NCBI GenBank assembly: GCA_963995525.1
Contig: OZ023206.1
Coordinates: 49,349,703-49,413,702 of the forward strand
Reading direction: 5' to 3'
From: Escarpia spicata
Lineage: Eukaryota; Annelida; Polychaeta; Sabellida; Siboglinidae
Length of the DNA: 64,000 nucleotides
Of the stretch, positions 35,466 to 43,282 are shown piece by piece (positions within the stretch are counted from its first letter, which is position 1; each line of letters begins with the position of its first letter). The position numbers and the translations under genes were made by a program. A model generated the notes under the pieces. It made no database searches and was not told the origin of the DNA. It saw only the letters and a list, made by a program, of their open reading frames with translations.

Positions 35466-36308
35466 TTAAAACAATTTAGATTTGCAGCGTCTGATGTGAA
35501 GCGTCGTCACGAGTTTTCCCCCCTCGAATGGTATCGGTTGACCGAAGTCGTCCCTTATATCGATCTCGACCGTCTCGAATTGGCGCCGCAGGAGGGGCAC
35601 GTATTGAATGCGGTCGAACGAGTTCGCAATAGTGGCCCCGTTCAGCCCGAAGATGGCGACGGGTCGAAGGAGCGGGGCAAACGTGTCGCCGACGATGAGC
35701 GTCTCCACGATATCGGTGTACACGTACAGCGTGTAGAAACCCGCGTTCATGTCCACCGTATGCAGGCCCTCGTGCTCGTAGGTATAGGTGGCGTTTCCGC
35801 TGCCGGCCGAAGGTCCAAAGAGGGGGCTCGCGATGACGGCTGATTCGAAACCTAGCACGTTCTTCAGCCGGCTATCGGGCGGCAAGCGAAATTCGACACG
35901 CTGCGATAGATATAACGTCATCCGATTGGTGATGGTGCTGTACGTCAGGCGTGCCTTGACGGCGTCGGTGCTCAGTTTCACCAGTTCCTCGTTGTGCTCT
36001 CGCGTCAGCTCGTAAGCGCTGTTGTAAAATCCGTAAGGAATTTGTCCCTGTCGGAAAACCGTCTCGCCGCCGAAGTTAAACAGTGTATTGGGTGACGCCG
36101 TCCTGCAGGACAGGTGAAAATACGAGTCCGCGACCCTCACGTTGTACCACGTGTGCGGGTACTGTAGATTTACCATACCGCACTCCCATTGGCCAGACAG
36201 GTCGATGCGCCGCGGCAGCTTCGTGGTGTAGTGAGTCAACGTGTTTTCGGGGTGCTCCTTCATGGACGCATTGCTCGGCAGGACCAGGTAAAAGTTAGAC
36301 GAAGCCAT
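35466..36308 (-). CDS. Penton-like minor capsid protein
   Basis: 280 residues, intact, ATG at 36,308. Conserved-looking features: LPSNASM (10-16), an NTLTHYTTKLP segment (22-32), G-x-W-E (39-42) and YPHTWY (50-55), followed by beta-rich sequence and a C-terminal ID...PIPFEGGK...LHIRR segment. I recognise this as an abundant invertebrate family that travels with Maverick-type capsid genes. Its length and beta-rich make-up suit a single-jelly-roll penton, the vertex protein of the particle; that assignment is inferred. It starts 7 nt after the preceding membrane-protein stop and is followed after 2 nt by the pX-like gene, so these were probably expressed together. CpG-rich codons contrast with the AT-rich host DNA. 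Confidence 0.7.
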   Translation of the reverse strand: MASSNFYLVLPSNASMKEHPENTLTHYTTKLPRRIDLSGQWECGMVNLQYPHTWYNVRVADSYFHLSCRTASPNTLFNFGGETVFRQGQIPYGFYNSAYELTREHNEELVKLSTDAVKARLTYSTITNRMTLYLSQRVEFRLPPDSRLKNVLGFESAVIASPLFGPSAGSGNATYTYEHEGLHTVDMNAGFYTLYVYTDIVETLIVGDTFAPLLRPVAIFGLNGATIANSFDRIQYVPLLRRQFETVEIDIRDDFGQPIPFEGGKLVTTLHIRRCKSKLF

Positions 36309-36315
36309 CGCGACG

Positions 36316-36657
36316 TCATATAGACGGACTCGGGAGCAGGTAGCCGAGACAGCTACTCAACAGGGCCGTCCACAGGTTGGAGTCGCCCTGCCCTCTCGAC
36401 ATATTGTATATACTCACGATGATGACTGAGTACAGGATGACGACCTGGCATATGAAGATGATCTCGGATCTAGGGCAGTCGCTCCCGAAGAAATGCCATG
36501 GAGCGTGTTCGCGGACGGAGGGGGTGATTGGCGTGGACGCGTCGACGGAGTCCGCGTTGGCGTCGATCGCGAAGGCGCTTGACTCGTTTTCGTCGGCTGC
36601 CGACCCAGCGTATGGCCCGCTTGTAGGCGTCTCGTTGGATGTCGCCCCGTCGGTCAT
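36316..36657 (-). CDS. Viral membrane protein of unknown role
   Basis: 113 residues from ATG at 36,657 (the frame stays open upstream to 36,753, but without an ATG). The first 60 residues are polar and low-complexity (Thr/Ser/Asp/Ala-rich). A CPRSEIIFICQVVILYSVII segment forms a clear transmembrane helix, and DSNLWTALLSSCLGYLLP forms a second, weaker hydrophobic segment at the C-terminus. The C-terminal half belongs to a family I recognise from other invertebrate Maverick-type clusters; no function is known to me. It lies between the integrase and the penton-like gene and overlaps another frame at 36,470-36,763. Confidence 0.6.
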   Translation of the reverse strand: MTDGATSNETPTSGPYAGSAADENESSAFAIDANADSVDASTPITPSVREHAPWHFFGSDCPRSEIIFICQVVILYSVIIVSIYNMSRGQGDSNLWTALLSSCLGYLLPSPSI

Positions 36658-36763
36658 CGTAGCGCCACTGCGGTCTCTCAATGCAGCAGGGACCTTTATC
36701 AAAGAACGAAAAACCGTTGCACAGACCCGCCTCGTGTAGGCGCCAGCACGCAATGTGGCGCAT
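36470..36763 (-). CDS. Possible overlapping ORF, Cys/Trp-rich then basic
   Basis: 97 residues from ATG at 36,763, the first ATG after the TATA-like promoter at about 36,806. The N-terminal part, before the overlap with the membrane-protein gene begins, is rich in Cys, His and Trp (HIACWRLHEAGLCNG), not the composition of random GC-rich sequence. The C-terminal part is a run of Arg imposed by the overlapping gene. It may be a real small protein or a leader frame. No family recognised. Confidence 0.3.
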   Translation of the reverse strand: MRHIACWRLHEAGLCNGFSFFDKGPCCIERPQWRYDDRRGDIQRDAYKRAIRWVGSRRKRVKRLRDRRQRGLRRRVHANHPLRPRTRSMAFLRERLP

Positions 36764-36785
36764 CCACAAGACTGTCCGGCGACGC

Positions 36786-36810
36786 CACGACCGCCCTACC
36801 CTTTATAGTC
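36786..36810 (-). promoter_or_regulatory. Viral TATA + GGCGG promoter (membrane protein/penton cluster)
   Basis: Minus-strand TATAAAGGGTAGGGCGGTCG from 36,806 downwards, overlapping the integrase stop, about 38 bp before ATG 36,763. Shares its layout with the other three promoters of the block. Confidence 0.55.
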
Positions 36811-37674
36811 CACGAGCGCCCCGGCGTCGATCCAGCTGTTGAACGAGGCCGGATAGCCGCTCCATTTCACGAGCACTTCAGCGCCCCCCTTACGACGCCG
36901 TAGAACGTCCTCCACGCGATACAGTTTGTCCTTCGGGACGATCACGCGTTGTACTTCCTCCTCGTAGAAGGTGCCCTCTAGCGGCGTCCCAGCGTCGTCC
37001 TCCAGCCGATACACGGGCGGCTCGGACGGATGCGCCTCTACGATGGTGAAGAGCTCTTCGCTCCAGTTAGCCATGTACCCTTTTCTAAACCGACCCTTCG
37101 CCTTGCTGATGCGCACGCGGTCTCCCTCTCGCAGTTTCGGTTTACCGCCGCCGGCGGCGCCCCCGTACAGTCGTTGCCATACGTTGTCCTGGTTTTCGGC
37201 GTTAACGCTCGCCGGCGTCCTGCCGATGCTTCGATGTTAGGCGTTGTTGTTCGATCGTACGAGATGCGGCAACGCCTCTACGTGTCGCAGCGTCTGATGT
37301 TTCGTAAAATAGCGCCACATGCGCGTCTTCAGCGTCCTAATGAATCGTTCCACGACGCTCGTTATGCCGTCATTGAATTTTTTCAGTGTAGTGACGTCGA
37401 CCAAATCGGCTTGCCACTGCTGGTTTCGGCCGCCGACGATAACGCAGCGTCGTTTGAAATTTCGTTTAACCGGTTTGTGCAGGGTGTACGTATCTTGGGC
37501 CGCCAGCCACCGCTGGACGACCGGTTTGCGTGCTGCGACCCCCCTATACAATGCGTCGACGCCGCCATAACTGCCCGCCTGTGTCGGGTCGTAATAGGCG
37601 CGCCTCAAAAGAGGATCGTCTCTTTGTCGAGTTCGACGCTTTCGTTTAGCGCCACGAGTCCACCCGGGCACCAT
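36796..37674 (-). pseudogene. Maverick-type integrase with chromodomain, broken
   Basis: Retroviral-like integrase, normally the enzyme that inserts the element. From ATG 37,674: a basic N-terminus, YYDP...GSYGGVDALYR and an H/C-poor N-terminal domain, DTYTLHKPV, then QWQADLVD with the first catalytic Asp. The core then jumps straight to SVVERFIRTLKTRMW, which carries the catalytic Glu; the stretch that should hold the second Asp is missing. An in-frame TAA at 37,237-37,239 cuts the frame. Downstream, still in the same frame, come a conserved linker and a C-terminal chromodomain (YRVEDVLRRRKGG...VKWSGYP, about 36,810-36,925). Two independent lesions make it inactive. The chromodomain would have directed insertion to modified histones. 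Confidence 0.85.
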
Positions 37675-37775
37675 GACAATGTTGATAAACAATCACGATT
37701 GACGCACGCCAATATGCCGACGTAGACAAGGACAAGCACTGTGGCGGCTACGACGACGATCACCGACCTTCGCAT
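37605..37775 (-). CDS. Possible short single-pass membrane protein
   Basis: 56 residues from ATG 37,775, 8 nt after the preceding gene's stop. Residues 4-22 are an uninterrupted hydrophobic helix (VIVVVAATVLVLVYVGIL), followed by a short polar tail with three Cys. It overlaps the first about 70 nt of the integrase in another frame. Position and a clean membrane helix favour a real small gene; short length and overlap argue for caution. Confidence 0.4.
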   Translation of the reverse strand: MRRSVIVVVAATVLVLVYVGILACVNRDCLSTLSWCPGGLVALNESVELDKETILF

Positions 37776-37783
37776 TGCTAATC

Positions 37784-38500
37784 TTAAGACGACGTCTCCC
37801 ACTCCGGCGCTTCGGTACGGCGTTTTTTAACGGTCCTCCGCCTGTGTTGCTGCGTCCACCTCTCGCCGAGCCGAATGGGCTTAGCCGACGTCGGCGCCGA
37901 GTGCTGCATGGCCTTCCGATACCGGGGGTTACCGACGAATTCCATAGGCACGTTCAGTCCCCTCATACGCTCCCCGAACGTTTGCCACCCTACAGGATGG
38001 GCCATCTTCTTTCGTGTTCGCATAAGGTCGTTCACGAGGTCGACCATGTTGCTCCCCTTAACCGTTCGACCGTCGTACTCGAACTCGCCGCGGTCGTTCC
38101 ATCGACACAGCGGATCGGATTTCATTTTTGCAATAAGGCGGCCGGCTTTCGCTTTCAGGGTTTTCGGCACGCTGTCCACTATTTCGCGCTCTATGGCGTC
38201 CGAGGGCGTCGTTGTCGCCTCTTTCGCCGCCGGCGTCGACTCGCGGCCGCTCACTATCGACACGCGTACTGGCTGCGCCGCTCGGGCCGCCTCTAGCGCG
38301 TTGTAGCGGCCCAGCAGCTGATTGTACGAAACCGCCTTATCGTGATCCGATAAATCCGATCGTTCTAGAACGTTTTTCATGTCACTGTCCAGGCTACTCA
38401 TCGCACGCGATCGGGTCGTGCTCGGTGGTTGGTCGATGAGCGGCAGTAGGCTCTCCACCAATCGCGGATCGACCAACGCCATCTTCTTTGCGTGCTGCAT
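37784..38500 (-). CDS. Conserved Maverick-cluster protein, unknown function
   Basis: 238 residues, ATG 38,500 (a second Met at codon 7 is an alternative). Contains MALVDPRLVESL near the start, a YNQLLGRYNALE helix (about 60-71), a Ser/Thr-rich linker, then a globular C-terminal half with W-x-D-x-G-E-F-E-Y-D-G and GSNMVDLVNDLMRTRKK and VGNPRYRKA segments and a very basic tail. I recognise the family as a regular neighbour of the ATPase and capsid genes in invertebrate Maverick-type clusters; no biochemical role is known to me. Starts 4 nt after the 118-residue gene ends, so probably expressed with it. Intact. Confidence 0.65.
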   Translation of the reverse strand: MQHAKKMALVDPRLVESLLPLIDQPPSTTRSRAMSSLDSDMKNVLERSDLSDHDKAVSYNQLLGRYNALEAARAAQPVRVSIVSGRESTPAAKEATTTPSDAIEREIVDSVPKTLKAKAGRLIAKMKSDPLCRWNDRGEFEYDGRTVKGSNMVDLVNDLMRTRKKMAHPVGWQTFGERMRGLNVPMEFVGNPRYRKAMQHSAPTSAKPIRLGERWTQQHRRRTVKKRRTEAPEWETSS

Positions 38501-38504
38501 CCTC

Positions 38505-38861
38505 TCACTTTCCCCAGCCGAAAGTCTGTCTGGGCAGAGGGAGTAAAACGGTGCTTGCTAACGGTGCCAGCAGGGCCGTCAGAAAGGCGCCCGACCCCGT
38601 TTGCAGAATGGCCCGTTTCTGTTTGACGGGAACCTTTTTGTTCCCCAGCTTACGCAAGTGCTTCTTGTATTTTGCCAGTACTTTTTTCTGCTTCGCCGAA
38701 ATGTTCACGTTCCCTATCAAAATGTTGTATTCGCAATCGCACAGACTACACACGAGGTCGGCGTCGGCGTGGACGATTACGGCCTTTCGCAGTGCAACGT
38801 TCTTCTTAGTACGGCTCAGCAGCTGCAACGCCAGGACATGCCTCTTCACTCGGTCCGTCAT
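38505..38861 (-). CDS. Conserved small Maverick-cluster protein with hydrophobic C-terminus
   Basis: 118 residues from ATG 38,861. A helical basic N-half with a CSLCDC motif (about 38-43), then a Lys-rich segment (KQKKVLAKYKKHLRKLGNKK), and a C-terminal hydrophobic tail (GAFLTALLAPLASTVLLPL). Homologous proteins with the same Lys-rich-then-hydrophobic plan are common in invertebrate genomes near packaging ATPases. The hydrophobic tail suggests a membrane-active or capsid-lining role, which is inference. It is preceded by a TATA-like promoter about 40 bp upstream (38,883-38,906). Confidence 0.6.
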   Translation of the reverse strand: MTDRVKRHVLALQLLSRTKKNVALRKAVIVHADADLVCSLCDCEYNILIGNVNISAKQKKVLAKYKKHLRKLGNKKVPVKQKRAILQTGSGAFLTALLAPLASTVLLPLPRQTFGWGK

Positions 38862-38882
38862 CCTTAAAGCGAATGACGCGCG

Positions 38883-38906
38883 CGGTGACGCCGCCCTCCT
38901 TTTATC
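38883..38906 (-). promoter_or_regulatory. Viral TATA + GGCGG promoter (118-residue gene)
   Basis: Minus-strand GATAAAAGGAGGGCGGCGTC, about 40 bp before ATG 38,861. Confidence 0.55.
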
Positions 38907-39522
38907 GCCTCACGTATGCGTACTGGAGGCGGTCGTCCGGAAATATACACGTGCGCAGACGCATGTCCTCCTCCGTTTCCTGTTTCAAATCTACGAAAAG
39001 ATAGCCGTACGCGACCGACGTGGCGTCTTTGAAAGACTCGATCATGTAGTCAACCTTACCCGGATACATCTGTTTTGCTAGGTGACTTACTTGGCAGGCA
39101 TCCCGGGGGCTCTTGAATAGCACCATATATTGGGCGTTCAGACTAATCGTGCGGCTCTCTTTTCCTTTCGGAAACATATTCTGTAGCAACTGTACGACGG
39201 ACGTATTACAGTGATGGCTTGTTTTAGTAAACAGGGTCGTGACCCGACTAGTGGTTTCCTCCATGAGGTCATCGAGCATTAGAAGGGTCCTCCTTTTAGC
39301 GTCTAAACGTGCCGGATCCGGTAGGCCCTCTACGAATTCTATTGTAGGCGGCATCGCCGTGTAGGCGTCCTGCCACTGGCCGTAGCACCACAGGACTTTC
39401 TCGGGCGGCGGCTCGATCACGGCGGCCGAATGCCGTATTAGACGAGCGACGAAAGTAGTCTTGCCGCACCCCGTGGGGCCGGCCACTATACAAGTAAACG
39501 GATGCTTCAACGGCACGCCCAT
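38902..39522 (-). CDS. Virion DNA-packaging ATPase (A32/FtsK-HerA type)
   Basis: 206 residues from ATG 39,522; the frame is open upstream without an ATG. Walker A GPTGCGKT at residues 15-22, Walker B LLMLDD at 80-85, and a conserved SLNAQYMVLFKSPRD segment (about 133-147) typical of this ATPase branch. The family pumps viral DNA into preformed capsids and is one of the core morphogenesis genes of Maverick/Polinton viruses and nucleocytoplasmic large DNA viruses. All key residues are present and the frame is intact. A TATA-like motif lies at about 39,551-39,565, overlapping the stop codon of the NADAR gene. Confidence 0.85.
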   Translation of the reverse strand: MGVPLKHPFTCIVAGPTGCGKTTFVARLIRHSAAVIEPPPEKVLWCYGQWQDAYTAMPPTIEFVEGLPDPARLDAKRRTLLMLDDLMEETTSRVTTLFTKTSHHCNTSVVQLLQNMFPKGKESRTISLNAQYMVLFKSPRDACQVSHLAKQMYPGKVDYMIESFKDATSVAYGYLFVDLKQETEEDMRLRTCIFPDDRLQYAYVRR

Positions 39523-39546
39523 ATCTACGACTGCCGCGCACGCGGC

Positions 39547-39567
39547 CGCGACCGCCAACTTTATTCG
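39547..39567 (-). promoter_or_regulatory. Viral TATA-like + GGCGG promoter (ATPase)
   Basis: Minus-strand AATAAAGTTGGCGGTCGCGG, overlapping the NADAR stop, about 40 bp before ATG 39,522. Weaker TATA box than the others. Confidence 0.45.
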
Positions 39568-40022
39568 TTTCTTCTAAGTTCCTCGCGTACCTCCTTCACT
39601 AATTTACCGAGCATATTCTGTCCCTCTCTGCCGCCGATGCCAATACCCCAGAAGGCATTGTGCGAAGGCACACACTCCACCAATTCGGCTTTCCCGGTAG
39701 CCAATAGGGCGTCTTTCAACTTCTTTGACCCCCCTAACTTGATCATCTGCAGGGACTTCATACACGCGACCCTAACAGCGTACCAGTCGGCGTCCGTTCT
39801 CCTTTTCTCGATTCTGTAACTTCGGCGTTTTGCGCAATACCCCGACCACGCCTCTTTGATGCACTCAGCGGTTTCGGTATCGTCGTGAAACATCGCTTTT
39901 CTATAATGATAAGCGTGCTCTACAGATCTGAAGTCCCGACCGTACGCCACCACTCGACACGGATACCAGTTCGATAGGAACGACGCGCCCCCACGGAAAT
40001 GTATAGCGGGAGTCGTCGCCAT
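39561..40022 (-). CDS. NADAR-domain protein (YbiA-like), viral cargo
   Basis: 153 residues from ATG 40,022. Family signatures are clear: FLSNWYPC (15-22), SVEHAYHYRKA (33-43) with the conserved Glu, and the C-terminal NAFWGIG...GQNMLGKLVKEVREE. Length matches the usual 140-170-residue NADAR fold. NADAR proteins are N-glycosidases: E. coli YbiA acts on riboflavin-pathway intermediates, and others remove ADP-ribose from guanine in DNA in DarT/NADAR pairs. In this virus it sits first in the gene block, directly upstream of the packaging ATPase, with its own TATA-like promoter. A role in repairing or counteracting ADP-ribosylation during infection is my inference. The frame is intact. Confidence 0.85.
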   Translation of the reverse strand: MATTPAIHFRGGASFLSNWYPCRVVAYGRDFRSVEHAYHYRKAMFHDDTETAECIKEAWSGYCAKRRSYRIEKRRTDADWYAVRVACMKSLQMIKLGGSKKLKDALLATGKAELVECVPSHNAFWGIGIGGREGQNMLGKLVKEVREELRRNE

Positions 40023-40033
40023 GCTGCCACTCT

Positions 40034-40061
40034 TCACGCCACCGACCGCCCATAATATATA
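40034..40061 (-). promoter_or_regulatory. Viral TATA + GGCGG promoter (NADAR)
   Basis: Minus-strand CTATATATTATGGGCGGTCG, then GTGGCG, about 30-38 bp before ATG 40,022. The GGCGGTCG-x-TGGCG part matches the promoter at 36.8 kb almost exactly. Confidence 0.55.
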
Positions 40062-40540
40062 GTAGCGTTAGTAGCCAATCATTAATACGGCTGGGCGGCT
40101 TCCAAGACTCTGATTTGTCGTTGGACCTGTCAATCACGTATCAAGAAAATAAACACACACTAAGGGGCAACGGGTCAACGCCGGGTGGTCCTGTCAATCA
40201 AAGGTTATTAAGGGTACTTAAGGGTATTTAGTTCCGGTGATAAGTTTATAGAAAAAAGGGCAAAATTCTTTGATGTGGACTTTTTCTCTATAGGTGCTAA
40301 GTTTTTAGTAAAAAATTGTGGGGCGGAGCCTATTCCTTTGATCTTCCTTTGATCTTGAGTGCATGACCTTTTTACACGGGGCCAAATACCACACGACTAA
40401 TACTTACATGTATATGAAATTGTTACATTATGTCATTTTACCAATTATTGCAAGAATGTACTAGATTTAAAAATGAGCACAAGAATAGTTATATTTAAAA
40501 ATATAAATACCATTTTGTAAAGAGAACAAGACAAACATTT
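40062..40540. other. Edge of viral block; no gene
   Basis: Composition falls from GC-rich to AT-rich at about 40,150-40,250. TGTCAATCA occurs twice (about 40,127 and 40,191). No terminal inverted repeat or target duplication could be identified, so the true end of the viral element is unknown. Confidence 0.5.
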
Positions 40541-40542
40541 AA

Positions 40543-41209
40543 AACTACATAATGCTTTATGTTTGCCGGATGGATTTCAATTGGCCCAGGGAGAACAATA
40601 TATGGATTGTTCATATCTAAGTAAGTTATATATATTCTATGATGGTGCATTATTTTTAAGCCATAAAATCTATCTCCTCATCATGTTGTGGTTTTGTTTT
40701 ACCATGCATCAGTTACACATATGTGTGCACCGGCATAATTAATATTTATAAAATTATCAATTGTATGTTTTGTAACGTTTTTATATAGTTACAGAGCACA
40801 TGCGATGATTAGTTTTACCTTTGGTATTAACTAATATTTAGAGAATACTTCGTATTAGAAAAGTGATAAATGCATAATAATAACAATTATATTATTTAAT
40901 ATTGCCCATGTACAATAATGCGAAAAATAGTTTATGCATTATGTAGCTGATTTCACGATTCATTTTCAGGCAGCACTGCATATTCTCAGACGTACAGTGC
41001 CTTCACCAACAAGGCTATTCAGTCCAAGAGATGCCGGTACCATCCATGGACTACTCAGACAAAGGCACTGATCCACTTTCTTGCAATGCATCGTGACCTT
41101 CATTATGCAGAGAGTGAATTGCCAACGATGCATGCCAGGCATCCCTACTTGAAGGAGGCGGCCATGTATGTCAATGAGACAACTTGTGCTAAGACAGAAA
41201 GTAAAGCAA
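40543..41209 (+). CDS. Candidate spliced gene, two exons, unknown function
   Basis: Exon A ends at about 40,618 with donor CTAA|GTAAGT and encodes LPDGFQLAQGEQYMDCSYL. Exon B starts at 40,970 after acceptor CATTTTCAG and stays open, in a matching phase, through a segment containing HPWTTQTKALIHFLAMHRD and LPTMHARHPYLKEA, to a donor at 41,200 or 41,209. Splice borders, phase agreement and non-AT-driven composition support coding. The W...ALI-x-FL...LP-x-M...P-x-LK layout resembles a short helical domain seen in transposon-derived invertebrate proteins. Start and end exons were not found. It lies between the viral block and the zinc-finger gene. Confidence 0.4.
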
Positions 41210-41690
41210 GTATTTATTTCTACATTTTCTCGATTTTCGTGCTGTTATTATGACGTTATTTATATAGTGAAATGATTATTTGTATTAAAATATTTTACGT
41301 CATATAATTTATTATGCAATGTATTTTTGGTGTAGCTTATTTCTTTTTTGAATAAAGCACAATTCTTATGCTCTATTCAACAAATACTAATCTGCCACGT
41401 GATTGCGTCTAACCGGCTGCATGTGTACGTCGCTGTCGAAAGCATCCCAGTTTTTAGTCTGTTTCAATTACACATCGACACTGATCTTCACTGCATACGT
41501 GCGGCAATCTACCATTATCATGCCAAACAATCTAATCAGCGACAGGAATGTCGCAGGTGTGTGTTTTTACTGTTTTTTAAAACTCTCTTTATCGTTTACT
41601 GAGGCACCTCAGTGGATATTCTAATCAGTCGATCATGTTGCGTAACCATGCCGTCGCACAGGTACACTGTCTGTAGACACTGCGAAAAAA
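41210..41690. other. No gene recognised
   Basis: AT-rich; nothing with a recognisable family. Confidence 0.55.
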
Positions 41691-41691
41691 C

Positions 41692-42539
41692 CCTTCAAAT
41701 GCGATACCTTTGGTGCACAATTCTCACAAAATGGAAATCTGTTGAATCATGTCCGTAGCCACATCGGGGAGAAACCTTACAAATGTGATACGTGTGGAGC
41801 ACAATCCTCACAAAGTGGAAATCTGCGGAATCATGTCCGCATCCACATCGGGGAGAAACCTTACAAATGTGATACGTGTGGAGCACAATTCTCACAAAGT
41901 GGAAATCTGCAGAAGCATGTCCGTATCCACACCGGGGAGAAACCTTACAAATGTGATACATGTGGAGCACAATTCTCACAAAGTGGAAGTCTGCAGACGC
42001 ATGTCCGTATCCACACCGGGGAGAAACCTTACAAATGTGATACGTGTGGTGTACAGTTCTCGACAAGTGGTGATTTGAAGAAGCATTTCCGTACCCACAC
42101 CGGGGAGAAACCTTACAAATGTGATACGTGTGGAACACAATTCTCACAAAGTGGAAGTCTGCAGACGCATGTCCATATCCACACCGGCGAGAAACCTTAC
42201 AAATGTGATACGTGTGGTGCACGCTTCTCAGAAAGTGGACATTTGAAGACGCATGTCCGTACCAACACCGGGGAGAAACCTTATAAATGTGATACGTGTG
42301 GTGTAGAGTTCTCAAAAAGTGGTAATCTGAAGACGCATGTCCGTATCCACACCGGAGAGAAACCTTACAAATGTGAAACGCGTGGTGCACGCTTCTCAGT
42401 AAGTGGAAATCTGAAGATGCATGTCCGTATTCACACCGGGGAGAAAACCTACAAATGTTATATCTGTCGTGCACAATTCTCCGCAAGTGGAATTCTGAAT
42501 AAGCATGTCCGTATCCACACCTGGGAGAAACTAATGTGA
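41692..42539 (+). CDS. C2H2 zinc-finger array, ten fingers
   Basis: Continuous frame from a finger at about 41,692 (no ATG before it; the first Met is at 41,742, so an upstream exon probably supplied the start) to a TGA at 42,537. Ten Kruppel-type fingers with TGEKPYKC linkers. The first has lost its second Cys (CDTF) and the ninth has CETRG, so eight look fully zinc-binding. Ends GEKLM-like, as do the arrays at 19.3 and 21.07 kb. A nuclear DNA-binding protein by family. Convergent with Crypton copy 3; the pair is an inverted copy of the 20-22 kb pair. The best-preserved zinc-finger gene of the window. Confidence 0.85.
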
Positions 42540-43016
42540 TATCGGGAGGGGGGGACACACTTTGCATACAGTAGTGATTTGAAATCACGTGGCTGTTTTC
42601 GTTATGAACCGGAGCCAACGTGATACGTGTGGCTTCCAGTTGACAACAAATGGCAATTTTAAGTCGGACATGCGCACTCGCAATGTTAACACACAATTGA
42701 GATATAATATGAGGGGGATAGTAATTTTTAAAGAATGGTTCAGGAAAGAAACATGTTGACATACGCATATAATCACATTTAAGGTGGGTTACGTGTGGAC
42801 ATTAGATCAGAAACAGTAGTATGTTAAATAAGGTTGTTTATGGGTAATTGTAACGATGTGAAATGTTTCGAATGCTACACATGCACAAAAGAGTGTTCGG
42901 GAATGTGATTTTCTCAATAAAAATGCTTCTTTGGATATATCTTACTGGTTGCACGACCCTATTACAAGGTGGCTAGACGTTGAATTGTCTACAACATGAT
43001 AAGTATATATATTATT
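42540..43016. other. Shared zinc-finger 3' flank
   Basis: No gene. 42,590-42,790 is the inverted match of about 19,070-19,260 and is also similar to 61,575-61,740. Confidence 0.6.
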
Positions 43017-43135
43017 ACATGTCTTGTTCTGTATTATGTCCCGATGTACCTGAATCAGCCCTCGGACTCGGGCTGATACAGGTACGCGGGCATTGTACAG
43101 GGCGTGATGCAGACAAGACATGTAATAACTTATTT
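43017..43135. other. Crypton 3' hairpin, copy 3
   Basis: Stem 43,046-43,061 with 43,070-43,085, one mismatch (GTACCTGAATCAGCCC), 8-nt loop, 198 bp beyond the recombinase stop on the minus strand. Confidence 0.8.
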
Positions 43136-43282
43136 ATCACATGTTAACAATAAAAAGCTTCGTAAAATTAATTAATTAATTTAATACGAATAATATCAAT
43201 CAAACAATATGAGATCATATTACAAATATTGTATGATACATTTTGGCAACAGAAGTTCTTTTAATAAAAACCAACGTTCTTA

